From: Theristus sp. LFF4_11
Taxonomy: Eukaryota; Nematoda; Chromadorea; Monhysterida; Xyalidae
DNA length: 64,000 nucleotides
Assembly (NCBI GenBank): GCA_030248135.1
Contig: JASANC010001614.1
Location: 1-64,000, forward strand
Reading direction: 5' to 3'
In this document: positions 44,290 through 57,645 of the stretch, in pieces
How the letters are laid out: each line of letters begins with the position of its first letter
Position numbering within the stretch: position 1 is the stretch's first letter
The notes under the pieces: model-generated
Told to the model about the DNA's origin: nothing
The model's input: the letters and a program-made list of their open reading frames with translations, nothing else
The model's database searches: none
Translations under genes and position numbers: made by a program

Positions 44290-46624
44290 AAACCAGAAAT
44301 CTCCAACGGTGCCAAGCCAAGCTACACAAAAAATGCATACAAGCGCGTTTTACGCATATAAAACCAAAAAGAAATAAACACAAACTGAACACCGAAATAC
44401 TTGTTGAATAAAAGTACCAATATAGCCGTTCAAATGCGTTTTTGAAACGGAATGACCACACAGATCGCATTAATGGAACATAACAAAGGTTATAACACAG
44501 CGAAAAATATACATGAGAAGAGTCACAGCCGAAAACGCAAAAAAATATATTGCACTGTGTATGAAACTGGAACTTGAACAAAGCGGCACGCCAAAACCGA
44601 TAGATAACGCTTCTTAGGCCAACGGACGCAGTTTTGCCAGCCGCCAGAACACCACACAGTTGGCCCATAAAACTATGCGAAAACTGCACAATTGCGCACC
44701 GAAGGAAGTCGTAATAAAACACACCAAACAGAGCTCTCAACCCACCGTCCATAAGTGGCGCGGAGACCAACCGCACACCATGGCCGGCGAGAGAAAAAAC
44801 AACAGCAACACCATCCACAGCTTACAAAGCATACGAGAAGACAAAAAACGCACACACGGTGTGTCTATGTTTTTTTCCGGCTTACAGCAGCAGCTTGCGT
44901 ATATTAGCTTGTTGCAGAGAAAACAACATCATTCGAATATAATGTATACGGCTTGCTTCATGCTTTAAAATAGCTAGAGCGAAATTTTTTTTCACTCGTT
45001 TTCAACGCTGAGTTATGAAGAAAGTGGCGAGAGAAGATGAACATAAATTTTCATAAATTTTGACAAATGGTTGACAACTGTCGTCATTGTTCGTTGTCGG
45101 ACACTGCGTTATTGGACAAACAAGTGACATTATATTGAAGGTCCATATTGTTTGAGTGATTGAGAGACTTGCAAAAACAATATGCCACACAATTATAGGC
45201 TGGCGAAAATTAGCGCCTGTTTCAACCTTTAAACCAAATTAACGGGATTATTACACACTTGTCAACTAATTCATATCTCTTGGATTAAAATTGGCGAGTT
45301 AGAGACCGACTGAGGATTCTAATCAAAATGTTTTTAAAACTTCTGATAAACAAGTTTGTCGGAAACCTGGCAAATTGTCAACACCCATATGCGCGGTGAA
45401 ACAGTAAACAGAAAAGCAAAATATAAAAAGTTTCGAAGTGCACAATACTTATTGATCGCGGTAGTGGGCACGCAGCAAGTTTCCAAAACCTTCCGTGTCT
45501 TTACGCGAAATTGTGTTTGGTGGTCGTCACCAGAACAAGAGAAAAAAACGCCGTGCACGAAACCACACGCTGAGTGAGCGAACCCGCTTAGCAGAAGAAA
45601 AGTAATGAAACATATTGACAGCAAAAATGCTCAAAATTGAAGCAACAACAACAGCAAGAAAATCGAAATATGGCGCGCGATGAAAATGAGTCGATGGAGA
45701 CAGACGCACACACAACATGCTATACCAGCACACCGCACGATGTTGAGCAGCGCCGGGCGAATATGCGAATATACACACATTTTATACAACGCGAAGAAAT
45801 TAGAGAACGAAGAAAAGCAGAACAACAGAATAGTGCGACGCAAAATGGACGCGCTTGCGTGTGTTAGACGCGAGCAACGACGTCCATGCAAGCACACGCA
45901 CGCACGTGACTCCCGCTAGTAGGGATGCTGGCTGGCTAGCGCATATCACCCGGGGTCGGTCGGTTATGCTGCTGCGCAAAATGTCTACATTTCAAACGTC
46001 TATACAGTGTGTTTGTGTATGTGTGCGTGTGTGCGTGCGTGTGTGCTGCTCTCTCTAATATAGATTTGTATATCGAGGGGTCTTTTCGCTATTATGGAGG
46101 CACAACACCGCAACCAAAAAAACGCGGATTGGGACGGGACGCCCACCCCGCCAGCAAGATGGTCACAAAACACGCGTGTATACAAACATAACAAAACAAG
46201 CGATAGATATGGCGTTTTTGTTGTGTGTGTATCGCACATGTTATAATCGGGCTCTCCGTGCTCGCTCATATGCACACTGAAAACGTGCAAAATGTTATTA
46301 TTATAACCATCCGAATAACACGTGCGGACACTAGTCACCGTGCAAAATGGAGGCGTTGCACATTTCAGCAATAGTGCGTGCGTGCTGGTGTTTTTGGCAC
46401 ACAGGGCCGCTGTAAACCGTTTATTTGAATATTTTTGAGTGCGACTTTCTGGCACAGTTGCCATTTTCTTTTCATGATCTGAAATGTAGCTTATTTACAG
46501 GTTCTTTTGAAACTGTCGAAGAATGATGAAAGAGTGTGTCTCGACATTCAAAATTTTGTTTCTCTGCATACGTACACTGAAAGCATTTTACTGCTTTTTA
46601 AGGTACTACTGGTCTACTAAAATA
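44290..46624. other. No gene recognised
   Basis: AT-rich with GT/CA-rich patches (for example TGTGTGCGTGTGTGCGTGCG near 46019). A long minus-strand frame at 43985-44818 is discounted because it lacks domains and overlaps intron-like DNA. Confidence 0.45.
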
Positions 46625-47309
46625 CAGGGTGAGCCGAAAAAAAGGTTCCAATTCTAAAATGCTCTCACTGGCTTGTGCTAAGGTGTTTCGAGCTGAAAAT
46701 TGGAACACTGTTAGAAAACATTTGGAGGTTTTTCTGACCAAATTTTTGTCACGGTATGTTGCCCCTGTCACTCACTGCAGCAAAATACCTAGAAAATATG
46801 AAAAAAATCTACAAATGTTGTAAAATGCAGAGGGTTGATTTTGCTGTAACAAAATTCAAATGATGAACGTTTGGTGACAACCCGAGTGTTCACAACACAA
46901 AAAACGATGAAAAAAGCAATACGCACATACAGTAGCTTGAAAATTCCGAATGCCGAACTGCATTTGAACAGTTTTTGATCACCCTGATGCTTCACTTCGA
47001 GTCTGAGCGTGCGTGAGCGATTCTGCTCAGAACAGATGCGAATTTATCTTTCCAGGGGCAAATTGTTTTTTCCTTTTTTTAATTCACACAATTTGCCACT
47101 CTGATATTTTCACCATAGCAGACAGGTTGTTTTCTGCAGTGAAACTTGCAAATCCATTTTCAGTCTTTGCTGCCATCATGGTTAAGTGGACGGCAGAGCA
47201 GCGAGTCTGGTCTGCCAATTGGTGGGAACATGCGAATAACTTTTCCACAGTGGTTCGGCAATTTTGTACCAAATTCAATTTGACCCCTACTGCGTTCCCT
47301 GATGAGTAA
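46625..47309 (+). mobile_element. Second mariner-like remnant, right end not found
   Basis: Starts CAGGGTGAGCCGAAAAAAAG beside TA, like the element at 37601. It contains the sister HTH fragment at 47178-47309 (MVKWTAEQRVWSANWW, HANNFSTVVRQFCTKF). No matching right terminus is visible in the next kilobase. Confidence 0.7.
47178..47309 (+). pseudogene. Transposase fragment, N-terminal HTH (DUF4817-like), copy 2
   Basis: A 43-residue frame that aligns with the fragment at 38142 over the first 35 residues at roughly 60 percent identity. It stops before any catalytic domain. Both copies are cut at about the same place, which suggests they derive from one already deleted parent element. Confidence 0.7.
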
Positions 47310-48273
47310 CCGCTTATTGATAAGGGCAGACTAAAAACTACGAAAGAGATAAATTTGGGCTCCAGAAGGAAAAAACAATAGAATAAAGACAAGGTATAAG
47401 ATGCAATTTTTGGGAAAAAACTGTGGGCGCCACAGAATGTCTCGTGATAAAAGAGTGATACATGTGAAGCATGCTTATGAGAGTACCTACATGTATATAT
47501 GATACAGGTGAGATAAAACTGGCGAACTTTTGATCGATTATCACACTGATATATTGCATTTTAAAAACCTTTTTCTGCACCACTGGTTTTTTTTGTGATC
47601 AAGGGTTTTTTTTAGAATCGCTGAACACGTTGTTCTCAAATTACGTTTCAAATGTAATATACACAAAATTTCAAAAAAGCAGTGTTCTGATATACACATG
47701 TTCTAAAACTTGGGCGTACTCACGGTAATCGAAAATTTCAAATATTTGAAACTTTAATTCTGACTTTTTGGTTCACGACTTTTGTTCAGCTCGACAGCGT
47801 ACAGAGTGAACGAAAAAAAGTGCCGACAAACACCATTATGCAAAAATATATACAAAGAAATCATATATACAAAATATCTATCTCCGTGTGTCTGTGTGTG
47901 TGTCTTAGCGTGTCAATTTTGGTCGATTTGAATTGGCGCCAAGCTATTCTGAATTTGCCATATATATATCATCATCTCTAGCTGCACTCCATTTTTAATG
48001 ATTATTCATGAGAATTTTTTTACTCTCTATGTTCTGTAAAAGTCCTAATCGTCATCATTCTTATGCAATGAAAACAATCGACCACTTTGATTTGGCTGTT
48101 GCTGCTGTTTGCCATCTATTATCTTTCTTATTAAACGAGCCCCAATCAATATGCGTTTGCACGCAAAGATAGACAAAAATTTTTATGGCTGTGCGGCAAT
48201 TTGAAATCACCGAAACTTGACGTATTCTGTCGGCAGATTCGTGCAAAAAAATTGGGGAAAAAGCTAATCAGAA

Positions 48274-49359
48274 TCTTTCCTCGCTAAATAATTTTGTTTT
48301 ATATAGTATTCGAACTACGTTCGGGCGCGACACACCTTTTCAGCTGTGCGGCTTTTCCACACATCATTCAACATTACGCCGCCTCCTTTACACGAAAATA
48401 TAGAACTTCATTACAATAGCTAACAAGAACTAATTGATTGTTTCTGAACACAAAATAGACTGTAGTTCCACAAGATATAGATTGCAGCATCAACAAAGAT
48501 GTGGCCATGATCGACGGCGAAGCAGTGGAACGGTCCACATAAAATCGATCAATTTTTTAACGAGAGTAACAGTTGAATGATTCTGATCAGAAGAGGTTTT
48601 TTAAATATTTTGGACGGGAATTTTAAACGAAGCAGTTGGGTGTTCCTGATCAAAAATTGTTATATCATACTTTTAACTGTCATGACAGTAAAATGCAACT
48701 CACTAAGAAGCTTAAAAGATTGCTTTTTGAACGGGATAGCTGTTGCTGATCATACAAGATTGTTTTTATTATACTGAACAGAAATGACAGCGAAATGCAG
48801 CTGACTGAACCAGGAATCTTTCCTCACTAAATAATTTTGATTTATATAGTATTCGAACTACGTTCGGGCGCGACACATCTTTTCAGCTGTGCGGCTTTTC
48901 CACACATCATTCAACATTACGCCGCCTCCTTTACACGAAAAGATAGAACTTCATTACAATAGCTAACAAGAAGTAATTGATTGTTTCTGAACAAAAAAAT
49001 AGAACGTAGTTCCACAAGATATAGATTGCAGCATCAACAAAGATGTGGCCATGATCGACGGCGAAGCAGTGGAACGGTCCACATAAAATCGATCAATTTT
49101 TTAACGAGAGTAACAGTTGAATGATTCTGATCAGAAGAGGTTTTTTAAATATTTTGGACGGGAATTTTAAACGAAGCAGTTGGGTGTTGCTGATCAAAAA
49201 TTGTTTTATCATACTTTTAACTGTCATGACAGTAAAATGCAACTCACTAAGAAGCTTAAAAGATTGCTTTTTGAACGGGATAGCTGTTGCTGATCATACA
49301 AGATTGTTTTTATTATACTGAACAGAAATGACAGCAAAATGCAGCTGACTGAACCAGGT
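48274..49359 (+). repeat. Tandem duplication of about 543 bp within the Helitron-like element
   Basis: Copy 1 (48274-48816) and copy 2 (48817-49359) are almost identical, sharing TATAGTATTCGAACTACGTT, GCTGTGCGGCTTTTCCACAC and GACGGCGAAGCAGTGGAACG. Both begin with the presumed 5' terminus. The 66-codon frame in each copy is not taken as a gene. Confidence 0.9.
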
Positions 49360-49559
49360 TGCTTTCAATTTTTTTAAATATTTTAAACCGGTATCAGCTG
49401 ATTGTTGCTGATCAAACGACATGTTTTTTAAATTTTTTTTGAACAGGAATAGCAAAGATTGATTTTGATGCTTTGAGCGGGAATGACTGTTAATTTTCGC
49501 TCATCATCAAAAGATTGTTTTTTGATACCTTAAACGGGAATGATTTTTTAATATTTTGA

Positions 49560-49730
49560 ACGGGAATAGCATTTGAGTGTTGCTGATCAAAGATTATTTT
49601 ATTATACTTTTACCGGTCATGACAGTGAAATGAAACTGACTCAAAAGTACGGGAATAGCATTTGAGTGTTGCTGATCAAAGATTATTCTATTATACTTTT
49701 AACGGTCATGACAGTGAAATGAAACTGACT
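49560..49730 (+). repeat. Short direct repeat of about 90 bp
   Basis: GGGAATAGCATTTGAGTGTT through AATGAAACTGACT occurs twice, near 49562 and 49651. It is a further internal duplication of the Helitron-like body. Confidence 0.8.
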
Positions 49731-50708
49731 AAAAAGATTGAAAGATTGCTGCTGATTTTGAACGGGATTTCAAAAAGATTTTGAACATGATAGTTTTTGC
49801 TGATCATAATACAAGATTGTTTTTGTTATACTGAACAGAAATGAAAGCGAAATGCAGCTGACTAAAACAGATTGCTTTTAGTTTTTTTAATATTTTAAAC
49901 CGGTATCGGTTGATTATTCCAGATCAAACGACGTTTTTTTATTTTTTTTGATCAGGAATGGTAGTTGAACGACATTTGACGACATGGAAAAGCTAACAAA
50001 ACAAGATTGATTTTTGATATTTTGAGGGAATGGCTGTTAATTGTCGCTGATCAAAGAACATTTTTGATACTTTAAACGGGAATGACAGTGGAATACAAAA
50101 AAGAATGAAACTACAATTAAGCCATATTGAAGAAGGTAACAAATCAGAGTTTATCTTGATACTTTAAATGGCAGTTGTTTGTTGCTAATTAAAAAAGATT
50201 GTTTTTCATATTTTGGATGGCAATGCAGTTATGATTGTGTTGCTACTGTTGCTTGCAGATCAAAGAATATTTACGCTGAATTAAAAAAACAGCGGTTCTC
50301 ATCAAAATGATTGGCAAGTTGAAAAATAGTATCTGTGGCTCTGAATGATGCTGAAACAGCATTAACAAAACCACATAGTAATAAGTGTTACGGTGACTAA
50401 ATGAGGTTACGATTGAATCGACAGCAATAAACTCAGCAAAATCACATACTTGACAAAAAACACTGTTTTCAAAAAACTGAAATGCTATGATTTTCAAAAA
50501 GTAGAAGCATCGACGGATACGATGTTCTTTAAAAATGAACGTTCATTTCTATGATAAATCAACAACAGTCGGTTGAAGCAGCTCAAAATCAAAATGCAAT
50601 GCATTTTTAGTCCGGATCGTGGGCATAGGTCAAAAAGCGAAAATCCACTCAAAAATAATAATTGTAGTTATCAGCTAACCGTGCCGTAGGCACGGGTCAA
50701 TTTGCTAG

Positions 50709-53700
50709 TATACAAACAATAAGTGCACAACAATTCTAGCACATTTCATCATTTTCAGAAAACACTGATATTTGACACGCCTGCCAGTGTGCGCCACACG
50801 CTCAAGGATGTCCGCAAATGGCAAGTGTAATTTTTGTGCAAGATTGGCAAAAAAACCAGAAAGATCGAAACACAATAGTTTCGCATATTCAGAAATATTG
50901 GCAGAACAGAAACCGCATGTGTTTCGTATGCCAAGGCAACAACACCACACATAACGTAGCGCCAAAATGAAAATGAAAACATATCAAAAGTGAACGTTGT
51001 TCGCCTCGCACACAAGCACATGCAGCTGTAAAACACATAAGCGAACAGCGCGTTTGCACGGAGAAAACGCTGGAAAAAAGCGCGCACGTTTTCAACGCTG
51101 TTCCGAGCATATACGCGCGCATATGGATTATTGAGCCGCATAAAAAATGTCGGCGGGGTTTTTGGCTGCAGCCGCGATGTGATGTGTTGGAAAAGCAGCA
51201 ATGGAGACAGAAGAGAGAGACAGAAAACAGCGCTCAAACACTATCAGCTCACGTTTTTCAGCATGTCGCCCAATGCAATCTACTGTCTATCAGTGTGCGT
51301 GTTGTACATACTTTGTGCAAAGAGCAGCCAACAACTCTCTCGCTCTCTGGACGTAGCTCGCAAAGCAACCAGACGGTAATACTACAGTTGTGCCACTGGT
51401 TTGCGGTTGAAAACCGCTAAATTTATTTTTAAAAATCATCTTTTAGTTTAAAACTATCGTAACATTGCGCGCACACACTCAAAAAACATACCAGAAGCCA
51501 TTTCAAAAGTCATTCCATGCCATTCCAAGTCCATTTCAAAATTTAAAAACTGCAGAAATTTCATTGTTTGTTTCTCTAATTTTGAAATTCTGGCATGAAG
51601 TGAATTTCGGAATGGATTTTGTTTTGGTATTTTCTTTTGAACGTGCGTACAGTCACTTTATTCAAACCGGTCATGGTGAATGGCTGGCTGCTCTCAACGC
51701 TCCTCATTTTGTGTGCTATTTTCGACGGAACGTTCAAAAAAGAGGAAGTTGATCAAAAGTACAAAAACAACGTTGTTGCCTCTATGCCGCGATGTCGCTC
51801 GCATGCTAACCGCAGTCGCAGGAGCCAGCTTTATTTGCACCGCATTGACGCGCGCGCTTGTTTTCAAAAAAAGCGAAAAGTACGCACTACGTGTGTACGT
51901 GTGTGTGTGTTCAGTTTATTTGAAAATGAAGTTTTTCGACCAACAACAACAAACAATATTGTGTTGTACCAAAAGTGAGAAAACTTGCTTTTGGATGTGT
52001 GTTTTTCTGTCGAAAAACGCTTCTTTCGTAAGTTTTCAGCAGACAAGACAGACACAGCGTCCATCATATCGCGCCTCTGACTTGTCATTCATAACGCTGC
52101 TTCTTGGCAGCGTGCATATATACATTTGCAATGTATAATATTGTATCAATCGTTTCAGCGCGTGAAATAAATATCGTAAAAATCAAGTTTCAAATAAACT
52201 GACACACGCACACACTTGTGGTGTGAAAACGCACACACACACGCACAGTCATGTGTAACCGTGAGCAGTGTTGAAAGCGCAGAGATGTGTGTCTGCTGAG
52301 CACGTTTCACATTCACGCGCGTGGCGTGTTTCATTTGTGTATTTTTTACGAACATGCAGGCAAATCAAAACTGTAGCAGGTTACAATAACCTTTTTTACA
52401 CTACCAATTGCCGCTAATGCACGCTAAAAATATGACCCAACCCGGGTCATGTCCTGTCCAGCCGCACGTCCCAGGAATAAAAATAAGAATGCAAAAATTG
52501 GTAAAATCGATTGGAAACTGGTACCAGAACATTTGCCGGCTAGTTAGGTACTCGGCATTCCGAGCAATCTTTTCTCGAGACAGGACACGACGCAAGGGAC
52601 TATGCGGCACGGGACACGGGTCACGAGCTGGGACAATTTTTTCTTTCAGCATGTGGTCGTGTGACACGCGTGCGTACTCATGTTTCTGCATGCACTACGG
52701 TTGTTCTTCCAGGCGAAAAGAACAATAGTGAAAAATGAACCAGTTATTTCTAGTTGGCGCAACCTGAAAACCGGTAAAGTGCACACAGTTGTTCTGGTTC
52801 CACACACATACACGTAGTTGAAGCAAAGTAGAAAAAAGAATACAATATAGAGCTGAGATGGGCAGCAAATTGAAAAATGTGCAACACTTGAAAAAACCTG
52901 TCGCGTGATGCTGATCTTTTGCAGGTGGTGACAGGACAGCACCATGTTGTGCAAAATTATTATCGGCGTTCATGAACCGAACAGTTTCAAATGAGGCTTT
53001 TGATTTCAAAACAATAATCGTAAAGAAAGCTTTGCATTTCGTGAATAACAACACAGCTCACTCAGTTTTTATCGCCAGAAATTCAGAACACATGTCCAAC
53101 CGAGGATTTAGAGAAGAACAAAAACATTATCATGCAACAACTGATTGTGGTGTGGTGAGCGGCACGGATCAGACCAAAAAATAACATTTTTACAATTAGT
53201 TGCGCAAGTACATGGGAAAATTTGAAGAAAAATGACTGACCGTACGAAGGAGTGCACGTGTGTATAGAGGCCAGCGATGTGCGACACAAATATTTTTTTA
53301 CATTTTCGTGAATTTATGTTTTTAGGTGTGTGCGTGTGTGATTGAAAATGTATCTTATCATAACTCGGTATGCAACACGCACCAGGAAAAGGGCATGAAC
53401 ACACACGCGTTTTTCGGTGGAATATAAAACGCCGAAACATTGTACACACATACGCATGAAATATATTTTTTGGCGCCATATATATTGTACTTATATATTT
53501 GGCGCTGCGGAACGCACTTTTTTCGGTGTTGTTTTACATGGAAAATGTATAAAATGTTATTTTGTGCCGTGCGATGCGCGTGCCGATTGGTGAGACACAC
53601 ATGCGCATCACACAGAAATGAACGTCTCTAAATATGTATGTATGTGTGTATGTATATGTACAACTCTCCTTTTGAAAACCGCGTAATACATACATGTAAT

Positions 53701-55696
53701 TATTTGAAAAATACATTTAGCTAACACCAAAAAGACATCATTTTAAAATCTGAAACCGTAATTTACAATAAGAAAACAAACATTTCCGGACCTGCGACAC
53801 ATTTTTGCACGACCGCTGACAAACCACAATCACAGATGCACGTCTGTGCGCGCGCACGCGTCAGTTTGAAGTGTGTGTTATTTTTTGCAATTTCATTTTT
53901 AACACAAAATTTTTGTACCTTTTGGTATATTGTATGATATGTGGGAACGTGCTGTCCCAGAGAACATATTGGAAAACATTTTGGTTATGTGAAGAATAAA
54001 ACAACCGCTGTGTACGTGTGTGTATGTGTGTGTTGCACTTTTTTTGATAATGCAATAAAAATCTTGATGCATGCATGCATGCATTTCGATCCAAAAAGTA
54101 GTCTCTCTCTCCACCTAAACCTGCAAAACAAAAGTACACACTGAAAACCATGCGCTGAAATTTTCTTGATTTTTTTTGCTACAACCGGCAGACCAGACGC
54201 AACGCAACTAAAGTGACCTTCAAAAAAGTCAACGTTTTTGTAGCACATGTAAAACGCATGACAACAAAATATTTACCCTGTCGACTCAGTAACAATTGTA
54301 AGCTGCAGTTTTTAACTCAAAAGTTAACCGTTTGTTTCTATGGAAAAAAACTGCAAACAGACAGCGCAAAAACTTTCAATCCTTTTGATGGACTGCAAAC
54401 ATACCCGTGCGAAGGTGTACGTCGTGCTGCAGCCTGCAAATACTGACTGCTTCATGAATGTCGCTTAACGTGCTGTTTGTACAGGTTGTCGCAAATTGAT
54501 TCACGGGTAACCTGCATTGTATGACAAATGGCAGCCACACCATTGCACGGCTATGCATAGTGCGGATCCACCCTCCGACACCCACTCTTCAGGTGGTCCG
54601 CAGTCCTGGTAAATACGGAGTCAGACCCTTGAGTAGTCACTCGAAGGGTGACTACTCACGCCAGATGCAGCGCGGCCTAGGCTGCCAGCTGTTAGCGGCG
54701 TCGCCTCACTGAAACTGGTCACAGAATGAGGACTTCCTGTCCCACTGTTCCTGGGCTTCTCACTTTCCAGACGTCTCAACGTGGACTCGTGTTGAGAAAA
54801 GAAGTCGGTGCCAGGTGTGGACCTGACAATAGTCATAAAGAAACACAGAAGAACCTAAAAGGATAAAGTGGCAAACAAAAACCCTTCCGAGAAACATGCT
54901 CATTATATGTGCGCATGTATCGATTGTTAGTAAATGGACCACACCGAACAACTATGAAAGAATCTGCGTTTCTATATTTCGGCCATGTCAGTCAAAATCG
55001 GAAGTTATCTTTGGAGACAGCCAAATTTGCCGAACTAATAAACAAACGTCTATGTGATCACAATTGTTATAACGAAAAGCATAAGCCATTTTTATTGCGC
55101 AAAACAGAAAAGCATGTCCACATTGGATCACTTGCTAAACACAAAATAAACATCGGGCGCGCGTGTTGGCGTTTTTATGGTTTGCAGCGCGCGCATGCGC
55201 ACTCAATTCGCAGTTATCGTGGTTTATAGTTGCTCGTGGCAACCTCGTTGGCGACTTGTCGGACGACTTTTTCCCATGGCACACCTGTGCTCATGCGTCC
55301 AGATGCATCACCAAGTTGTTCAGCAGCAAATTTTTCAATAAAAAGCCTCGTTTTTTGGTATGTTGGTTGGTACTGACGCGTTCTTTGAGTAAGAACACAC
55401 AGGTAACCCAGGGGAGGACACTTTGCTCAAATGTATGGTATGGTAAAAACAGTAGCTTCAGCCTCAGCGCACGTCACGCAAACATCCGTGATGTCAAAAA
55501 CATTACCCATGTCAAAACAAAAGTAGGTATACCATCCATAAAACCTGGCCACACACACACACATATTATGGATTTATTCAAACGTGTCCGGACTAAAGTG
55601 ACGTCATTTGCTTTAAAAACAGAGGCGACAACAACAACAACGACGACGACGACGTCGACAAACATTGGGGGCACGGGGGCTTGAAAAAATTTTTTA
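50709..55696. other. No gene recognised; CA/GT-rich non-genic DNA
   Basis: Many short frames on both strands and frequent CACACA/GTGTGT words, for example near 51897, 53317, 53640 and 55553, and a CATGCATGCATGCAT palindrome at about 54068. A GC-richer block at 54545-54840 (CAGTCCTGGTAAATACGGAG; GCGTCGCCTCACTGAAACTG) may be a retroposon fragment. No domain was recognised. Confidence 0.45.
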
Positions 55697-56049
55697 TTTG
55701 AAGCACGCTCCCACCGATTTCGGAACCCGAAGGTACCAAACTCCGGTGGGATTGGGAAATGGACGGCTCACCATCCCGTTGAACCAATAACCCTCGCCAC
55801 GTGAGGGGGACAGCCTCTAAGCCCCGCTCTGTCCTGGGGGCACCAGTGATCTTCGCCCGATTTCGGTTTTGGTGGCCGGTGGCGGTCGGTATATCCCCGT
55901 AGGGATGCGAATCTGAGTTTTTCGTTGAAAACCAGTGTAGTTATTAGAGTAGAGAGCTACACTGGTGGCAGTTTGTCATTCTCCGTGGGGGATCGAACCT
56001 GTCACCTTCTGGGTTGAAGGCGACCGTGATAACCACCGAGCCACGGAGG
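55697..56049 (-). mobile_element. tRNA-derived SINE, copy 2
   Basis: Colinear with the SINE at 26347-26697, including the tRNA-like head (CCTCCGTGGCTCGGTGGTT and GGTTCGATCCC) and the body blocks CCCCGCTCTGTCCTGGGGGC and GTAGAGAGCTACACTGG. The acceptor stem is weaker than in copy 1. The A-rich 3' tail is visible as TTTTTTATTTGAAGC on the plus strand. Confidence 0.85.
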
Positions 56050-56159
56050 AGACATTGACAGTGGATTGACAGCTGAAACGGCAATGTTGAAGCTGGAGAT
56101 TCCGCCCTGTCAAGATCTGCACAGAAAGCAGGAATTTTTACTGAAAAACAACCAACTCT

Positions 56160-56275
56160 TTAATCCGTTAGTTTTATAAGACCTGCTTTCACTTATAAGG
56201 TCGTCACATAAAAGTCCACTTTTTTTGAAAAAACAAATTTTGATTTTCAAATTTGTATGCAAGAGTTTACGGTAT
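56160..56275. mobile_element. MITE M2, copy 2, partial
   Basis: Shares TTTTATAAGACCTGCTTTCA, CTTATAAGGTCGTCACATAA and GTATGCAAGAGTTTACGGTA with M2 at 12184. The left terminus is missing. Confidence 0.7.
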
Positions 56276-57439
56276 AAAAATCCCACACGCTTTTCCGCTA
56301 GGTTTCCAATGCGTGGTTCCGTCGTTTGCCTTGCACGGTGGTAATTATTCATAAAACCAACCTCAAATATCGACTGTTTTATTCATTAAGTCGACGTTTA
56401 TTTTTATACTTCTGACGCACAAAGTGCGCATGCACCTGCGGGCAGAACATGGGTCAAGCTTACAGGTATTGGTACATGCCAAGCTAATCGAGTTGAATAC
56501 AAGCTAAACCACCGAGCCTTTATTTATGATCGTGTTTATTGCGTGTCTCTGAAGGACTGTATATTAGATGAAAACATTTCTTTAAAAACTTTTTCTCTCT
56601 GACGTCATGTTTTGGTCATGAGAAATGAACGCACGCCCCATGTGCTGACGTTTACAGGTTTGATTGGTGCACTAGATTGCTGAAAAATCCTTGAATTGAA
56701 ATGAAAAACTGTGTGGTGAACCAGACATGAAAATGTTGAACCAAACGTGAAAATGTCAACAGAAGTGGTGCTTTGAAAAATGCGAGCTAGCGTCAAAGGT
56801 ATGCACAAAAGAAATCAAATTCAACACGCTGATTGGTTATTACGGTGATGATTTGGAACGAACGAAGAAACAAAGAAACAAACAAACAAATAAAAATAAA
56901 AAAATTGAAGAACATAACTCAAAAATTTCGCCTTGATCAACTTGTTTTGTTCCTCTACAAACAAAGAATACTTTTGAACTTTTGCAATTTGCTGAACGAA
57001 CATTAGTTAGAGCTTCAATCGCATGTGAAGCTGCGAGACACGCCTGCCACAGTGAAATAAAACTATCCCATTGAGAGTTGTTGTTGTTTTTACTTTCACT
57101 TTTGTGCTTTTTATCGATCCGATAGCGAGAGCAGTTGAAAACTGAGAAAAGTGTGCACATATAAAATAACATCAACGGAAAAACCATGAGAATGAAATGA
57201 GGAAGTCGCTTAGAAAATTTTCCGCACCAAACCAAGCTATTCGTTGCAAAACGCCAAGTCCTGAGAGGGCAAGAAGAACATGGCACGAAAATGGGTTTAT
57301 GAGAAGGTTTAGGTTTAGGCTAATATGGCAAGGAAATGGGCAAGATGAGCACGGAAAGGTGTCCTTTTTTCGGCGTTTTTCGGTCGTCGACGTTTTTGGA
57401 ACACGCATGCGGACCGATGTCGGAAAGCCCTGCAAGGAA

Positions 57440-57645
57440 CAAATCTTTAATTTTGGTCCCGAGACTCAATGCGTGCCTGGATTGGTAATCAGTTTCATGC
57501 ATGACGCGGGAATTCAAAATCGGCAAAGTGATCCGAGTCCCCTAAATAGGGACGAGCCACTTGGGCGATTTTAAAAAATTGCCACATAGAGATTGAGACC
57601 AGTTCCTTTCACGTCTGCAAACCCATTGAGTCGCCGCACCTAAAA
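57440..57645. mobile_element. MITE M3, copy 3
   Basis: TTTTGGTCCCGAGACTCAAT, CATGACGCGGGAATTCAAAA and CTGCAAACCCATTGAGTCGC match the copies at 3627 and 40575. The inverted GACTCAAT..ATTGAGTC ends are retained. Confidence 0.65.

Larger units (their letters stand above)
48274..50708 (+). mobile_element. Helitron-like element with canonical 3' hairpin
   Basis: The 3' end has the hairpin CCGTGCCGTAGGCACGG, a spacer of about 10 bases, then CTAG at 50705-50708 followed by T. This is the Helitron termination structure. A plausible 5' end is TCTTTCCTCGCTAAATAATT, preceded by A at 48273. No helicase or Rep frame is present, so it is non-autonomous. The first 1.1 kb is a tandem duplication, and the rest holds degenerate related words (TGCTGATCAAAGATT, GGGAATAGC). 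Confidence 0.7.

Noticed and set aside
43985..44818. 277-codon minus-strand frame upstream of the BCL9-like gene
   Set aside because: Cys/Phe-rich translation of AT-rich DNA without domains, probably chance; only the short segment at 44175-44285 looks exon-like.
48577..49321. Duplicated 66-residue protein
   Set aside because: Lies inside the 543-bp tandem duplication of the Helitron-like element; the near identity reflects recent DNA duplication.
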